Below, piece after piece: positions 50,111-58,005 of a stretch of 64,000 nt of DNA (positions within the stretch are counted from its first letter, which is position 1; the number at the start of each line of letters is the position of its first letter). The translations under genes were made by a program, and so were the position numbers. The notes under the pieces are model-generated. The model did not search any database and was not told the DNA's origin. It saw nothing but the letters and a program-made list of their open reading frames with translations. The DNA is from Lysinibacillus odysseyi 34hs-1 = NBRC 100172 (lineage in GTDB: Bacteria; Bacillota; Bacilli; Bacillales_A; Planococcaceae), in NCBI RefSeq assembly GCF_001591965.1, contig NZ_BCVX01000007.1, positions 124,001 to 188,000 of the forward strand, in the 5' to 3' direction.

Positions 50111-51092
50111 AGTATATATTCAAGAGGTTACACGGAGACTACCGGAGAAAAATAGAGATGATATTGCACGCGAATTAAAATCGACGATCGAGGATATGCT
50201 GCCGGGTGAATATAGTGATGAAAACGTAGAGACAGTTCTTGAAAGGCTGGGAAGTCCGGCAGCACTTGCTGAAGGATACCGGGACCGTTCTAGATATTTA
50301 ATTGGACCTCGCTATTTTGATGCCTATATTTCATTGTTGAAAATGATTTTGCCAATCGCAGCGACGATTTCCCTTATTGTATTGGCGGCAGAGAATATTG
50401 TTGGATATGACAATAATACTTCCGTTCTAAACATGATTATTCTATTGATTGCTGAAGGGATATGGGGAATTATTGTAGTAGGTATGCAAGTGTTTTTCTG
50501 GTTAACCGTTGTTTTTGCCATAATAGAACGGGTGTATAAATCCGATGATATCAAGCCCCTTACCCCGAATTTGACGGAATGGAAAGTAGAAGATTTAAAA
50601 CATATTCCACTCATTTCTAAGCAAAAGGCTATACCAAAGTATGAAGTATATGGCAGCCTCATTTGGACAGCTATTTGGGCGACTGTTTATTTTTATGCCG
50701 ATTATTTAGTGGGAATCTACAGAAGCGGCTCTGAAGGTCTTGTTTTTATTACTCCTACATTTAATGAAACGGTGCTTATTCATTACTGGCCCCTTATCTT
50801 ACTCCTTGTCGGTTTGGAGATTTCCCTGTCCATCTATAAATTAATTGAAAGGCAATGGACAAAAAAAATGGCATGGTTTAATGCCGTCCTTCAAACGGCA
50901 GCATCTGCTGGGTTTATTGCCATTATTAATAATCCAAAACTATTCACTCCTGAGTTTTTGGCATTTATGGCCCGTGTTTTCCAGGTCTCGATAAGCGACT
51001 TATTATCCTGGATTACCATAGGCGGGATAATCATCTTTTTGGCTTCAGCAGCCTTTGTTATATTTGATGGTTTCCGGAAAGCAAAAATATAG
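50097..51092 (+). CDS. HAAS-domain (DUF1700-type) integral membrane protein
   Basis: A 331-residue protein. The N-terminal 65 residues are the HAAS helical signalling domain (VTRRLPEKNRDDIARELKST, LERLGSPAALAEGYRDR), followed by about seven membrane helices in pairs. AGGAGG lies inside the upstream PadR gene, six bases before the ATG. Such proteins are thought to transmit a membrane signal to PadR. Its C-terminus is basic and cytoplasmic. Confidence 0.85.
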   Translation: MGLIEVYIQEVTRRLPEKNRDDIARELKSTIEDMLPGEYSDENVETVLERLGSPAALAEGYRDRSRYLIGPRYFDAYISLLKMILPIAATISLIVLAAENIVGYDNNTSVLNMIILLIAEGIWGIIVVGMQVFFWLTVVFAIIERVYKSDDIKPLTPNLTEWKVEDLKHIPLISKQKAIPKYEVYGSLIWTAIWATVYFYADYLVGIYRSGSEGLVFITPTFNETVLIHYWPLILLLVGLEISLSIYKLIERQWTKKMAWFNAVLQTAASAGFIAIINNPKLFTPEFLAFMARVFQVSISDLLSWITIGGIIIFLASAAFVIFDGFRKAKI

Positions 51093-51167
51093 CTAAAAAG
51101 TAAAAAAGATGTGTGCTGTGAAGGAACTCCCCTATTTATGATTGTTTCCGCGAATAACACATAAAAA

Positions 51168-51202
51168 AACAAGGTAAGCATCTCGCTTACCCTGTATTTT
51201 TC
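51168..51202 (+). terminator. Intrinsic terminator (bidirectional)
   Basis: AAGGTAAGC and GCTTACCC with a five-base loop, extended by ACA/TGT pairing, then TATTTTTCG. It lies between the convergent HAAS and DsbA-like genes. Confidence 0.75.
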
Positions 51203-51261
51203 GTTATAGTTCATTAAATACCCGGTTTTATAAGGTTCATTTTATAAAGTTAACTAAAGGT

Positions 51262-51957
51262 CTATAAAATACAACCGTCAGGACCGCAGGAATCGCCGCC
51301 TCCAGTAATATTTAACTTTTGATCTGCTACTTCCTTTGCCTGCTTTAATGTTCTTATGAATACTTCAAGCGGTTCAGCGCCGATAATACCGTATTTATTT
51401 TCGAACACGAAAAAAGGGACACTTTGCACTTGCAGCTGTTGTGCATCATAGCGGTCCTTTGCCAGTTCTTCTGCAAACTGATTGCTCTCCAATACCGCTT
51501 TTGCTTCTTCTTTTGGCAAACCTACGGAAACAGCCAGCTGGATAAGTGCTTCCTGATCGTTAACATTCAGCCCTTTTGTAAAGTAGTGATCCATCGTTGT
51601 CTCGATAAATGCTGCTTCTTTACCGTATGTGCGTGCCCATTTTGCCAAACGGTGGGCATTCTCGGTATTGCCTGTTTTCATCAGATCAAAATGATACGTC
51701 AAACCTACTTCTTTTGCATGCTCCTTGATGGAAGACGTACTCTTTTCGACCTCTTCTCGTGTAGATTCGTATTTCTCCATTAGACCTTCATAAAATGACT
51801 TTGTCTCCGTTTTTGAAGCATGGGGACTTAATTGATACGCCTTGTACTCAATCTCTATCTCTTTTTCAAATCCTAGTTCTTGAATCGCCTGCTCTAAACG
51901 CTTTTTCCCAATATAACAAAACGGACACACAAAGTCTGAAAACATCTCAATTTTCAT
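51262..51957 (-). CDS. DsbA-family (FrnE-like) thiol-disulfide oxidoreductase
   Basis: A 231-residue cytoplasmic thioredoxin-fold protein with a helical insert. The active site CPFC is near residue 11 (MKIEMFSDFVCPFCYIGKKR), cis-Pro is in QVQSVPFFVF, and the extreme C-terminus carries a second cysteine pair, CGPDGC, before IL. FrnE-type enzymes reduce or isomerise thiols, and some bind metal or mercury. The start at 51957 follows TAGGTG. It is the last gene of the sulfur operon, ten bases after the TauE gene, and its extra cysteine pair could relay persulfide or disulfide equivalents. Confidence 0.85.
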   Translation of the reverse strand: MKIEMFSDFVCPFCYIGKKRLEQAIQELGFEKEIEIEYKAYQLSPHASKTETKSFYEGLMEKYESTREEVEKSTSSIKEHAKEVGLTYHFDLMKTGNTENAHRLAKWARTYGKEAAFIETTMDHYFTKGLNVNDQEALIQLAVSVGLPKEEAKAVLESNQFAEELAKDRYDAQQLQVQSVPFFVFENKYGIIGAEPLEVFIRTLKQAKEVADQKLNITGGGDSCGPDGCIL

Positions 51958-51966
51958 TTTTATCAC

Positions 51967-52752
51967 CTACCATATAATTTCAACCCAAATTTTAATTGCA
52001 GTAGCGGCAATCATTACTGCCAAAATAATCTGAAGGATCTTCGTATTTACTGTTTTACCCGTTTTTGCCCCAAGTGGAGCCGCTATTAGACTTGCAATAA
52101 TCATAATTAGCGCCGGCCAATAATCAACCTGTCCGGTAATGAGCTTGCCTGCGCTACCACCGACGGATGAAATAAGCGTAACGGCCAGGCTTGTTGCAAT
52201 TGTCATCCGTGTTGGTATGTGCAGGACTGTCAGCATAATCGGCACGAGCAAAAATCCGCCTGCTGCTCCGACAATCCCCGAGCCTATTCCGACAATTATT
52301 GCTAGAACGATTGCCAGTGGTTTGTTAAACGTTACGTTTTCTAATGGCTGGTCATCAACATTTTTTCTTGGTACGAACATCATTACGGCTGCAATCAAGG
52401 CAAGGGTCCCATATACAATATTGACAGCTTCTTCTGATAAGAAACCTGAGCCATAGCTGCCGATGAAGCTGCCAATGAGAATAGCACTCCCCATGTACAG
52501 GATAAGCTGCTTGTTTAAATAACCGCCTTTACGATAAGCCCATACCCCGGCAATAGAAGCAAAAAATACTTCTACAGCACTAATGCCGGATACTTCATGG
52601 GATGTAAATGCTGCCAGTCCAAATAATGGCGGCACAAATAAAAGTAACGGATATTTTATAATGGCACCACCTATACCTAACATCCCTGAAAGGAAGGATC
52701 CTATAAATCCAAGAGCAAAGATGACGATGATATATGTTACCGAGAAATCCAT
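51967..52752 (-). CDS. TauE/SafE-family sulfur-anion exporter
   Basis: A 261-residue membrane protein with eight helices and two internal repeats, each with a Gly-rich signature (FLSGMLGIGGAIIKYPLLLF near residue 22; GIVGAAGGFLLVPIML near 160). TauE proteins export or import sulfite, sulfoacetate, thiosulfate or related anions; in CstR operons they remove sulfite or thiosulfate produced by persulfide oxidation. The ATG at 52752 follows AGAAGG; a frame from 52785 overlaps a stem-loop and has no site. Confidence 0.85.
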   Translation of the reverse strand: MDFSVTYIIVIFALGFIGSFLSGMLGIGGAIIKYPLLLFVPPLFGLAAFTSHEVSGISAVEVFFASIAGVWAYRKGGYLNKQLILYMGSAILIGSFIGSYGSGFLSEEAVNIVYGTLALIAAVMMFVPRKNVDDQPLENVTFNKPLAIVLAIIVGIGSGIVGAAGGFLLVPIMLTVLHIPTRMTIATSLAVTLISSVGGSAGKLITGQVDYWPALIMIIASLIAAPLGAKTGKTVNTKILQIILAVMIAATAIKIWVEIIW

Positions 52753-52772
52753 CTTTTTTCCTTCTTTCTTTT

Positions 52773-52802
52773 TAAGCAGGCCCATTCAAATAAGCCTGCT
52801 TA
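52773..52802 (-). other. Stem-loop in the TusA-TauE gap, no T-run
   Basis: TAAGCAGGC (52773-52781) and GCCTGCTTA (52794-52802), perfect arms. The lack of a T-run suggests mRNA processing or stabilisation rather than termination. Confidence 0.5.
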
Positions 52803-52817
52803 AACGGTTCATCTATC

Positions 52818-52853
52818 AAAGAGGCGGGTAGGTATTGCTACGGCGCCTCTTTG
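52818..52853 (-). other. Second stem-loop in the TusA-TauE gap, no T-run
   Basis: CAAAGAGGCG (52818-52827) and CGCCTCTTTG (52844-52853), a perfect ten-base stem just after the TusA gene. Like its neighbour it lacks a U-tail, so the two may set lower or uncoupled expression of the exporter. Confidence 0.5.
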
Positions 52854-52858
52854 TTGGA

Positions 52859-53086
52859 TTATGCTTTTTGAATGTAGAATGTAAGGACATCCGCTTCTTC
52901 TTTTTGCTCTAAAATTGTGTGGCCCCCCGTTTTTGCCCAAGCGGCAAAATCATTCAGCGCCCCTTTGTCTGTAACGAGTACTTCCAATACTTCGCCGGAT
53001 TGAATTGTATCAATTGCCTTTTTTGTTTTGACGATTGGCATTGGACATGCAAAGCCTTTTGCGTCTACTGTTTTTGTAATATTCAT
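52859..53086 (-). CDS. TusA-like sulfur-carrier protein
   Basis: A 75-residue TusA/SirA-fold protein. The persulfide-carrying cysteine is Cys14 in KGFACPMPIVKTKKAI, the CPxP motif. EVLVTDKGALNDFAAWAKTG and HTILEQKEEADVLTFYIQK are also conserved. It passes sulfane sulfur between DsrE, rhodanese and acceptor proteins. GAGGATACGAG precedes the ATG. Confidence 0.9.
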   Translation of the reverse strand: MNITKTVDAKGFACPMPIVKTKKAIDTIQSGEVLEVLVTDKGALNDFAAWAKTGGHTILEQKEEADVLTFYIQKA

Positions 53087-53211
53087 TCTCGTATCCTCTT
53101 TTTCTTTTTAAGTTTTATAAGTAATAGAGTCTATAAATTTACAGCCATAATTATAGCATTTCATGACTCTAGTTACACACCTGTTGCCCAGCGGTTATGC
53201 TCATTACTTCC

Positions 53212-54339
53212 TTAACGGACGGCACAGCGGTTCGGTCCGATTTCCATTTCTATCAGTTCCTCATGATCCGGTGTCATTTTTCCCATATTTACCTGACGGA
53301 TTTGCTGATAGGCATTTGGCTGCGGCGGCAAGTTATCTGTAACGGTTTTACGGAATTCTGCTTCATCCTCAATGTTTAAGCCGTGGTTTTCTGCAAACAG
53401 CTCACCAAGGTGTTTGGCTACTGTTCCATCTTCATTCAGCTCTTCAATCACCATGAAGTGAGCTGGAAGAACAATCAAGCTCTCTGCCAGTTCACGGTAG
53501 CGGGAATAAAGCGTATCACGCAAATCACCAACCCAGTCTTCTGCTAGACCCGCTAAGTCCGGGCGGCCGATTGAATCAATAAATAGAATGTCACCAGTCA
53601 GTAAATATTTCGAGTCAATAACAAAAGATGTAGAACCAATTGTATGCCCTGGAGAGTAAAGAGCACCTACCTCAATATTTGAAGAACCTAGTGTAATTGT
53701 TAAGCCGTCTGTAAGAGGTTTGTACTCAAATACAACTTCTTCAGCATCTTTTGGCGGCAGGTAATAGGCTGCACCTGTTTGTGCTGCAATCTCACGGCCG
53801 CCTGAAATGTGGTCCGCGTGTAAATGTGTATCAAATACATGCTTAATTTCTACACCTTTTTCTTTTGCGAAATTTGTAAACACATCCGTGAAACGAACTG
53901 CATCGATAATCGCCGCCTCTCCTTCAGAAATGGCCATATAAGATAAACAGCCTTTCCCTAGTCGGACGAATTGATATAATTCACCGCCGTTTGTCAGATC
54001 GCCAACTTTAATCGGTTCAAGGTACATGGACCAGGATTTCATACCGCCTTCCAGGTAAGAGACATCCAGCCCGGCATCAGACAACATTTCCGCGACCATT
54101 AAGGATGAACCTTCTTTAGCACATACAACCAATACTTCCTTATCAGTCGGGATTTTTTCTAAAATGTCTTCGACGCCATCTAGTAATTCAAAGTAAGGGA
54201 TGTTCAAGTATTCGAAATTATGACCCTCGATTTTCCAATCTTCAAATGCATCATTATTGCGGACATCAAGGATGAACAGCTCTTTGTGTTCTATTACTTT
54301 TCGTGCAACTTGTGCTGCTGTTATTTTTTTAACTGTCAT
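53212..54339 (-). CDS. Rhodanese-metallo-beta-lactamase fusion (persulfide dioxygenase-like)
   Basis: A 375-residue fusion. Residues 1-110 are a rhodanese domain with active Cys73 ([10 protein letters not shown]). Residues about 115-350 are a metallo-beta-lactamase domain with THLHADH (171-177), SPGHTIGS and [15 protein letters not shown], the ETHE1/persulfide-dioxygenase pattern with a mononuclear iron site. In S. aureus CstB the order is MBL then rhodanese; here the rhodanese comes first, and the extreme C-terminus adds a cysteine (NRCAVR). It should oxidise low-molecular-weight or protein persulfides to sulfite or thiosulfate. A CstR-like motif lies just upstream and provides its G-rich ribosome site. 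Confidence 0.9.
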   Translation of the reverse strand: MTVKKITAAQVARKVIEHKELFILDVRNNDAFEDWKIEGHNFEYLNIPYFELLDGVEDILEKIPTDKEVLVVCAKEGSSLMVAEMLSDAGLDVSYLEGGMKSWSMYLEPIKVGDLTNGGELYQFVRLGKGCLSYMAISEGEAAIIDAVRFTDVFTNFAKEKGVEIKHVFDTHLHADHISGGREIAAQTGAAYYLPPKDAEEVVFEYKPLTDGLTITLGSSNIEVGALYSPGHTIGSTSFVIDSKYLLTGDILFIDSIGRPDLAGLAEDWVGDLRDTLYSRYRELAESLIVLPAHFMVIEELNEDGTVAKHLGELFAENHGLNIEDEAEFRKTVTDNLPPQPNAYQQIRQVNMGKMTPDHEELIEMEIGPNRCAVR

Positions 54340-54347
54340 GCTTCATC

Positions 54348-54364
54348 TACCCCCATAGGTATTA
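54348..54364 (-). promoter_or_regulatory. CstR-like motif before the rhodanese-MBL gene
   Basis: Minus strand AATACCTATGGGGGTA, near-identical to the motif at 55416 and related to the promoter operator at 56870. It ends ten bases before the ATG, so the G-run also acts as the Shine-Dalgarno. Confidence 0.6.
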
Positions 54365-54444
54365 AATTTCTATATTTTTTTGCAGCGAGAAACACTCTCG
54401 CTGCACTTTGTAAATATGAACAATGAGAAACACACGTTTTGGTG

Positions 54445-54840
54445 TTAGAAAGTTAATGTAGGAGAGGCGTCTTTTGCATATTCAAGGAATGTAACTGCTC
54501 CACCTACTTCAATTCCACTGACAAAATCTTCTTTCGTCAAGCCCATTACATCCATCGTCATTTGACAGGCAATAAATGTAACGCCTAGCTCTTGTGCCAT
54601 TTCTACCAGCTGCGGAATGGAAGGTACCTGTGCTTTTGTAAAGCCTTCTGCAAAATGTTCCTTACCAGCCGGCATTGGAAGATCATGCATTCCCTGTTTA
54701 TGAATGAGGTTCAGTCCCTCGAATGTAAAGAAAATTGCTACTTCCTTGTCGGAAGCTGCTGCCGCTGTTGCAATATTGAATACTTTATATGCATCAAATA
54801 ATCCACCATTTGATGCGATAATCGCTACTTTATTAGCCAT
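54445..54840 (-). CDS. DsrE-family sulfur-transfer protein 2
   Basis: A 131-residue DsrE/DsrF-like protein (KVAIIASNGGLFDAYKVFNI; FFTFEGLNLIHK). Cys92 in VTFIACQMTMDVMGLTKEDF is at the conserved active-site place. Such proteins bind persulfide sulfur and shuttle it to TusA and rhodaneses, usually at the membrane or as oligomers. AGGAGG precedes the ATG, 13 bases after the TusA-rhodanese gene. It is a paralogue of the first gene of the operon. Confidence 0.9.
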   Translation of the reverse strand: MANKVAIIASNGGLFDAYKVFNIATAAAASDKEVAIFFTFEGLNLIHKQGMHDLPMPAGKEHFAEGFTKAQVPSIPQLVEMAQELGVTFIACQMTMDVMGLTKEDFVSGIEVGGAVTFLEYAKDASPTLTF

Positions 54841-54853
54841 AACTCGTTTCCTC

Positions 54854-55411
54854 CTAGAAGTCTTTTGATAATTCGCCGTTCCAGTTATTCATACCGGGCA
54901 GGACATTATATACTTTTTTAAACCCATTTTCCGCAAGCAGGTGTGCAGCCATATCAGAACGTGTGCCTGTTCGGCAAATCACATAAATTTCCTGGTCTTT
55001 ATCTAGCTCTGACAAACGCCCATCAAGCTCCCCCAATGGAATAGATTTAGCTCCGGGTACGTGACCAAACGCAAATTCGGCTGCTTCGCGTACATCAAGA
55101 ATAAGGCCGTCCCGTGAAGTGATTTCTTCATTGGAAATCACTTGTTCGAAACTCTTGTCTGCCGCTGCATTCGTTTCTTGTGAGCACTTACGGATATAAT
55201 GGTACAGCACGTCTCCTTCTTCATGTGTACCGATATATTGATGGCCTACTGTTTTTGCCCAGGCGGCCAGGTCAGCTGTTGAACCTTTATCAGTAGCCTG
55301 CACTTCTAGCACTTGTCCTTCTGCTACATCATTCATAGCTTTCTTTGTTCTGACAATGGGCATCGGGCAAGCAAGACCTTTAGCGTCTAGTTGTATATCT
55401 GATCTAATCAT
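54854..55411 (-). CDS. TusA-rhodanese fusion
   Basis: A 185-residue two-domain sulfurtransferase. The N-terminal TusA domain has Cys15 in KGLACPMPIVRTKKA; the C-terminal rhodanese domain (from about residue 85) has Cys146 in YVICRTGTRSD. A third cysteine, Cys76, lies in the linker. The fusion puts carrier and transferase in one chain, resembling CstA in staphylococci (which has TusA and rhodanese domains with a DsrE domain as well). A CstR-like motif overlaps the ribosome site. Confidence 0.9.
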   Translation of the reverse strand: MIRSDIQLDAKGLACPMPIVRTKKAMNDVAEGQVLEVQATDKGSTADLAAWAKTVGHQYIGTHEEGDVLYHYIRKCSQETNAAADKSFEQVISNEEITSRDGLILDVREAAEFAFGHVPGAKSIPLGELDGRLSELDKDQEIYVICRTGTRSDMAAHLLAENGFKKVYNVLPGMNNWNGELSKDF

Positions 55412-55415
55412 GTTA

Positions 55416-55432
55416 AACCCCCATAGGTATTA
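55416..55432 (-). promoter_or_regulatory. CstR-like motif before the TusA-rhodanese gene
   Basis: Minus strand TAATACCTATGGGGGTT, six bases before the ATG; its G-run doubles as the ribosome site. Confidence 0.6.
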
Positions 55433-55449
55433 TTTTTCGCAAAAAAATT

Positions 55450-55746
55450 TTACTCCACTTCGCCTTCCCAAGCAAGCATTCCACCAACCATATTGGTAGC
55501 ATCAAAGCCTTTTTCTTGCAGAAAAGCTGTTGCCTTACCACTGCGAGCACTTGAACGGCATACGATAATATACGATTTGCTTTGATCAAGCTCTTCCAAA
55601 TGATCCGGCAGCGTGCCTAACGGAATGTGTACTACGCCGGGAATATGGCCTTCCTCTACCTCTGCTAGTTCGCGTACATCGATTAAATGTAATTGTTCTC
55701 CGGCTTCTAGACGTCGTTGTACTTCTGTCGTAGTAATTTCTTTCAT
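55450..55746 (-). CDS. Single-domain rhodanese
   Basis: A 98-residue rhodanese with active Cys63 in IVCRSSARSGKAT. The loop CRSSARS is the sulfurtransferase type. It moves sulfane sulfur from thiosulfate or persulfide to thiols. GGAGGAGAAAAA precedes the ATG, 12 bases after the membrane rhodanese. No signal peptide, so cytoplasmic. Confidence 0.9.
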   Translation of the reverse strand: MKEITTTEVQRRLEAGEQLHLIDVRELAEVEEGHIPGVVHIPLGTLPDHLEELDQSKSYIIVCRSSARSGKATAFLQEKGFDATNMVGGMLAWEGEVE

Positions 55747-55757
55747 TTTTTCTCCTC

Positions 55758-56099
55758 CTAATACGCACTCATGCCACCACGGACATTCGTGACTTTTTCA
55801 TAACCTAATTTTTTTAATTGCTTACATGCATTGCTTGAACGCATTCCACTTTGGCAGATGACCACAATTTCTTTGTCTTTCGGCAGTTTTGAAAAATCTG
55901 TACCAAGTGGCATGTTTTTAAACTGCTTAATGTTACGTGATCTATATTCATTAGGAGTACGAACATCGATAAATACTTTATCTTTATCGTCCAATATGCT
56001 TTTTAGCTCTGCAGTTGAAATGGAGTTGACTCCTTTTCCGGGTTTCATCCGCCATATAAGGAATACAGCAACTGCAACAATAATTATGAATGTTTCCAT
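55758..56099 (-). CDS. Membrane-anchored rhodanese
   Basis: A 113-residue protein: an N-terminal membrane helix (ETFIIIVAVAVFLIWRM), then a rhodanese domain with Cys82 in VVICQSGMRSSNACKQL. The positive-inside rule places the domain on the cytoplasmic side. It may collect sulfur at the membrane from a quinone-linked sulfide oxidase or the TauE exporter. AGGAG precedes the ATG, ten bases after the DsrE gene. Confidence 0.9.
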   Translation of the reverse strand: METFIIIVAVAVFLIWRMKPGKGVNSISTAELKSILDDKDKVFIDVRTPNEYRSRNIKQFKNMPLGTDFSKLPKDKEIVVICQSGMRSSNACKQLKKLGYEKVTNVRGGMSAY

Positions 56100-56109
56100 T
56101 GTTTTCTCC

Positions 56110-56586
56110 TTAAATGAACAGATTTACGGTGCCGTCTTCTGCATCTGCCAAATAGGCGGCTACCCCTGCATATTCAACACCATCCAGCAGTTCCTCTTTT
56201 TGAAGACCTAGTAAATCCATTGTCATTGTACAGGAAACGAGTTTAATATCCTGCTCCTGAGCCAACTCAATCAATTGAGTCAATGACAGTGCGTTGTGCT
56301 TTTTCATAACATGCTTGATCATTTTCGGTCCCATTCCTGCCATCTGCATTTTCGAAAGACCTAACTGCTCTGCACCACGCGGCATCATTTTGCCGAACAT
56401 TTTCTCCAGGAAGCCTTTCTTCACTTGAACAGGTTCTTGCTTTCGTAAGGCATTGATTCCCCAAAATGTATGGAAAATGGTTACCTCATGATCATAAGCA
56501 GCGGCGCCGTTTGCAATAATATAAGCAGCCATCGCCTTGTCATAGTCTCCGCTGAATAATACAATTGTTGTTCTTTTCTTTTCCAT
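56110..56586 (-). CDS. DsrE-family sulfur-transfer protein 1, first gene of the sulfur operon
   Basis: A 158-residue DsrE-like protein with the active cysteine in KLVSCTMTMDLLGLQKEELL near residue 130, plus a longer central helical region (EPVQVKKGFLEKMFGKMMPR) than its paralogue. GGAGG lies five bases before the ATG at 56586; an ATG at 56598 overlaps that site. The transcript starts about 280 bases upstream at a CstR-controlled promoter. Confidence 0.9.
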   Translation of the reverse strand: MEKKRTTIVLFSGDYDKAMAAYIIANGAAAYDHEVTIFHTFWGINALRKQEPVQVKKGFLEKMFGKMMPRGAEQLGLSKMQMAGMGPKMIKHVMKKHNALSLTQLIELAQEQDIKLVSCTMTMDLLGLQKEELLDGVEYAGVAAYLADAEDGTVNLFI

Positions 56587-56597
56587 TAGGACCTCCA

Positions 56598-56615
56598 TTA
56601 CCTCTGTGGGTATTA
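56598..56615 (-). promoter_or_regulatory. CstR-like motif before the first sulfur gene
   Basis: Minus strand TAATACCCACAGAGGTAA, a degenerate version of the operator at 56870, 11 bases before the start at 56586. Confidence 0.45.
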
Positions 56616-56632
56616 TTTTTATGAAAAAATAT

Positions 56633-56649
56633 AGCCGACTTTATCGGCT
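56633..56649 (-). promoter_or_regulatory. Leader hairpin in the sulfur operon
   Basis: AGCCGA-N5-TCGGCT; on the minus strand TATATTTTTT follows after the stem. It lies in the leader and might act as an attenuator or weak terminator. Confidence 0.4.
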
Positions 56650-56865
56650 TTCTTCCACTAATTTCATGGTCTATTTAACCACTTCTTTCACATTGGCTTC
56701 TTCTTTCTCTGATTTTAGAATGAAAAAAAATTTTGCGCTGCTAATATAGCAATAATGTGTTCAACAACTGAGTGGCAAGCACTTGATTGTGTGAAGGCTT
56801 ACGTAAAATTTCTCTTTCTCATCAGTCATGAAGCTGAGCTATAATGTGCATTACTTACGTGCTTT

Positions 56866-56894
56866 ATAATATACCCCATAGGGTAATATGTCAA
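56866..56894 (-). promoter_or_regulatory. Sigma-A promoter with embedded CstR/CsoR-type operator
   Basis: On the minus strand TTGACA (56894-56889), 17 bases, then TATTAT (56871-56866). The spacer contains TATTACCCTATGGGGTA, the ACCC-N3-GGGT dyad recognised by CsoR/CstR repressors. Binding would block polymerase directly. Everything downstream to 51262 reads as one operon. Confidence 0.75.
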
Positions 56895-57125
56895 CTCTTT
56901 TCTTTCAATTTTATTTAATTTCCTATGAAAACCTTAGAAACATCAAATGTACCTTGTTAATAAAGGCTTTGAAAGAATTTTTAACTTTTACTCAACTGCT
57001 GATAATTTATAAATACAATACATTTTTTATATACAACACAGGGTATATGTTACTAAACGAATAAAAAAGGTTTTCTGATCTCTTTCAACTTTTCCCGGCA
57101 ATGAGCATTAAACCTTCAATGAGAA

Positions 57126-57163
57126 ACAAAAAACCGATTCGTAAAATTACATTTACAAATCGG
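57126..57163 (-). terminator. Intrinsic terminator of the VOC gene
   Basis: CCGATTCGTAAA (57134-57145) and TTTACAAATCGG (57152-57163) with one G-U-type mismatch; TTTTTTG follows on the minus strand. Confidence 0.85.
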
Positions 57164-57250
57164 CCATGTGCGTGGTGATTGATAGTTTTATTATTTTGTT
57201 TGCTTAAAGCACAGCTGCCATTGCTCTCAACGTGAAACTAAACAGCATTG

Positions 57251-57634
57251 TTATTCAATAGAAGTGCAGATCTCTATATAATGCCCATCCGGATCTGCTA
57301 TATAAGCAACTGTTTGTCCCCATGGCTTTGTAACTGGCTCTTTAATGATCGAAATCCCTTGACTGCGTAGTTTGTCGATTGCAGCAGGCACATCCTCCAC
57401 AACAAATCCGACTTCAAAAGTTTGGGTTGAAGAAGAGGAATCGGGTACATCTAGTCCGATTTCTTCCTTGGCTGATTGGCGCGTATTAATCGAAAGTGTT
57501 GTAGAACCTGTATCAAACTCAACATATGTACCCTGCTGCATTTTGACAGTCAGACCCAGTATATCCTTGTAGAAATGCATTGTCTTTTCGAAATCGTTTA
57601 CGTAAAGAATGATATATTTCATGGCTAATTTCAT
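57251..57634 (-). CDS. VOC-family (glyoxalase/dioxygenase-like) protein
   Basis: A 127-residue vicinal-oxygen-chelate protein with two beta-alpha-beta3 modules: [35 protein letters not shown] and [20 protein letters not shown] with [13 protein letters not shown]. The metal ligand Glu in HYIEI is present; the usual first His is not obvious. It could be a dioxygenase-like or antibiotic-binding protein. GAGGGTGAAGC precedes the ATG at 57634. Confidence 0.75.
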   Translation of the reverse strand: MKLAMKYIILYVNDFEKTMHFYKDILGLTVKMQQGTYVEFDTGSTTLSINTRQSAKEEIGLDVPDSSSSTQTFEVGFVVEDVPAAIDKLRSQGISIIKEPVTKPWGQTVAYIADPDGHYIEICTSIE

Positions 57635-58005
57635 TTGCTTCACCCTCATCAGTAGTTTTTTAAATCATTTAGTATCTATTATCTTTCTATTTAAGAACTT
57701 CATTTATCATAGATAATATTTAGAAAGCTGTACAAATAAGATAATCAAGATTATTTAACTACTACTATTATACATTATATATTTTTTATGATCATTCATA
57801 TAATGTAAAACTAAATACCCTTCTCCCCGCCTTACGAAAGCATGTATACTATTCATTATTCGTATTTTTTCTTTTTATATATGGAACTTACATGGGCTAA
57901 CAATCTAGAGAGTGAATTTGATTTCCTTGCTAATTTATGGTATCTTTTGTGTGAATTATCTGATATTTAAAGAGACTGCTAGTGTTTTTTAAGGGGGATG
58001 GTGTG

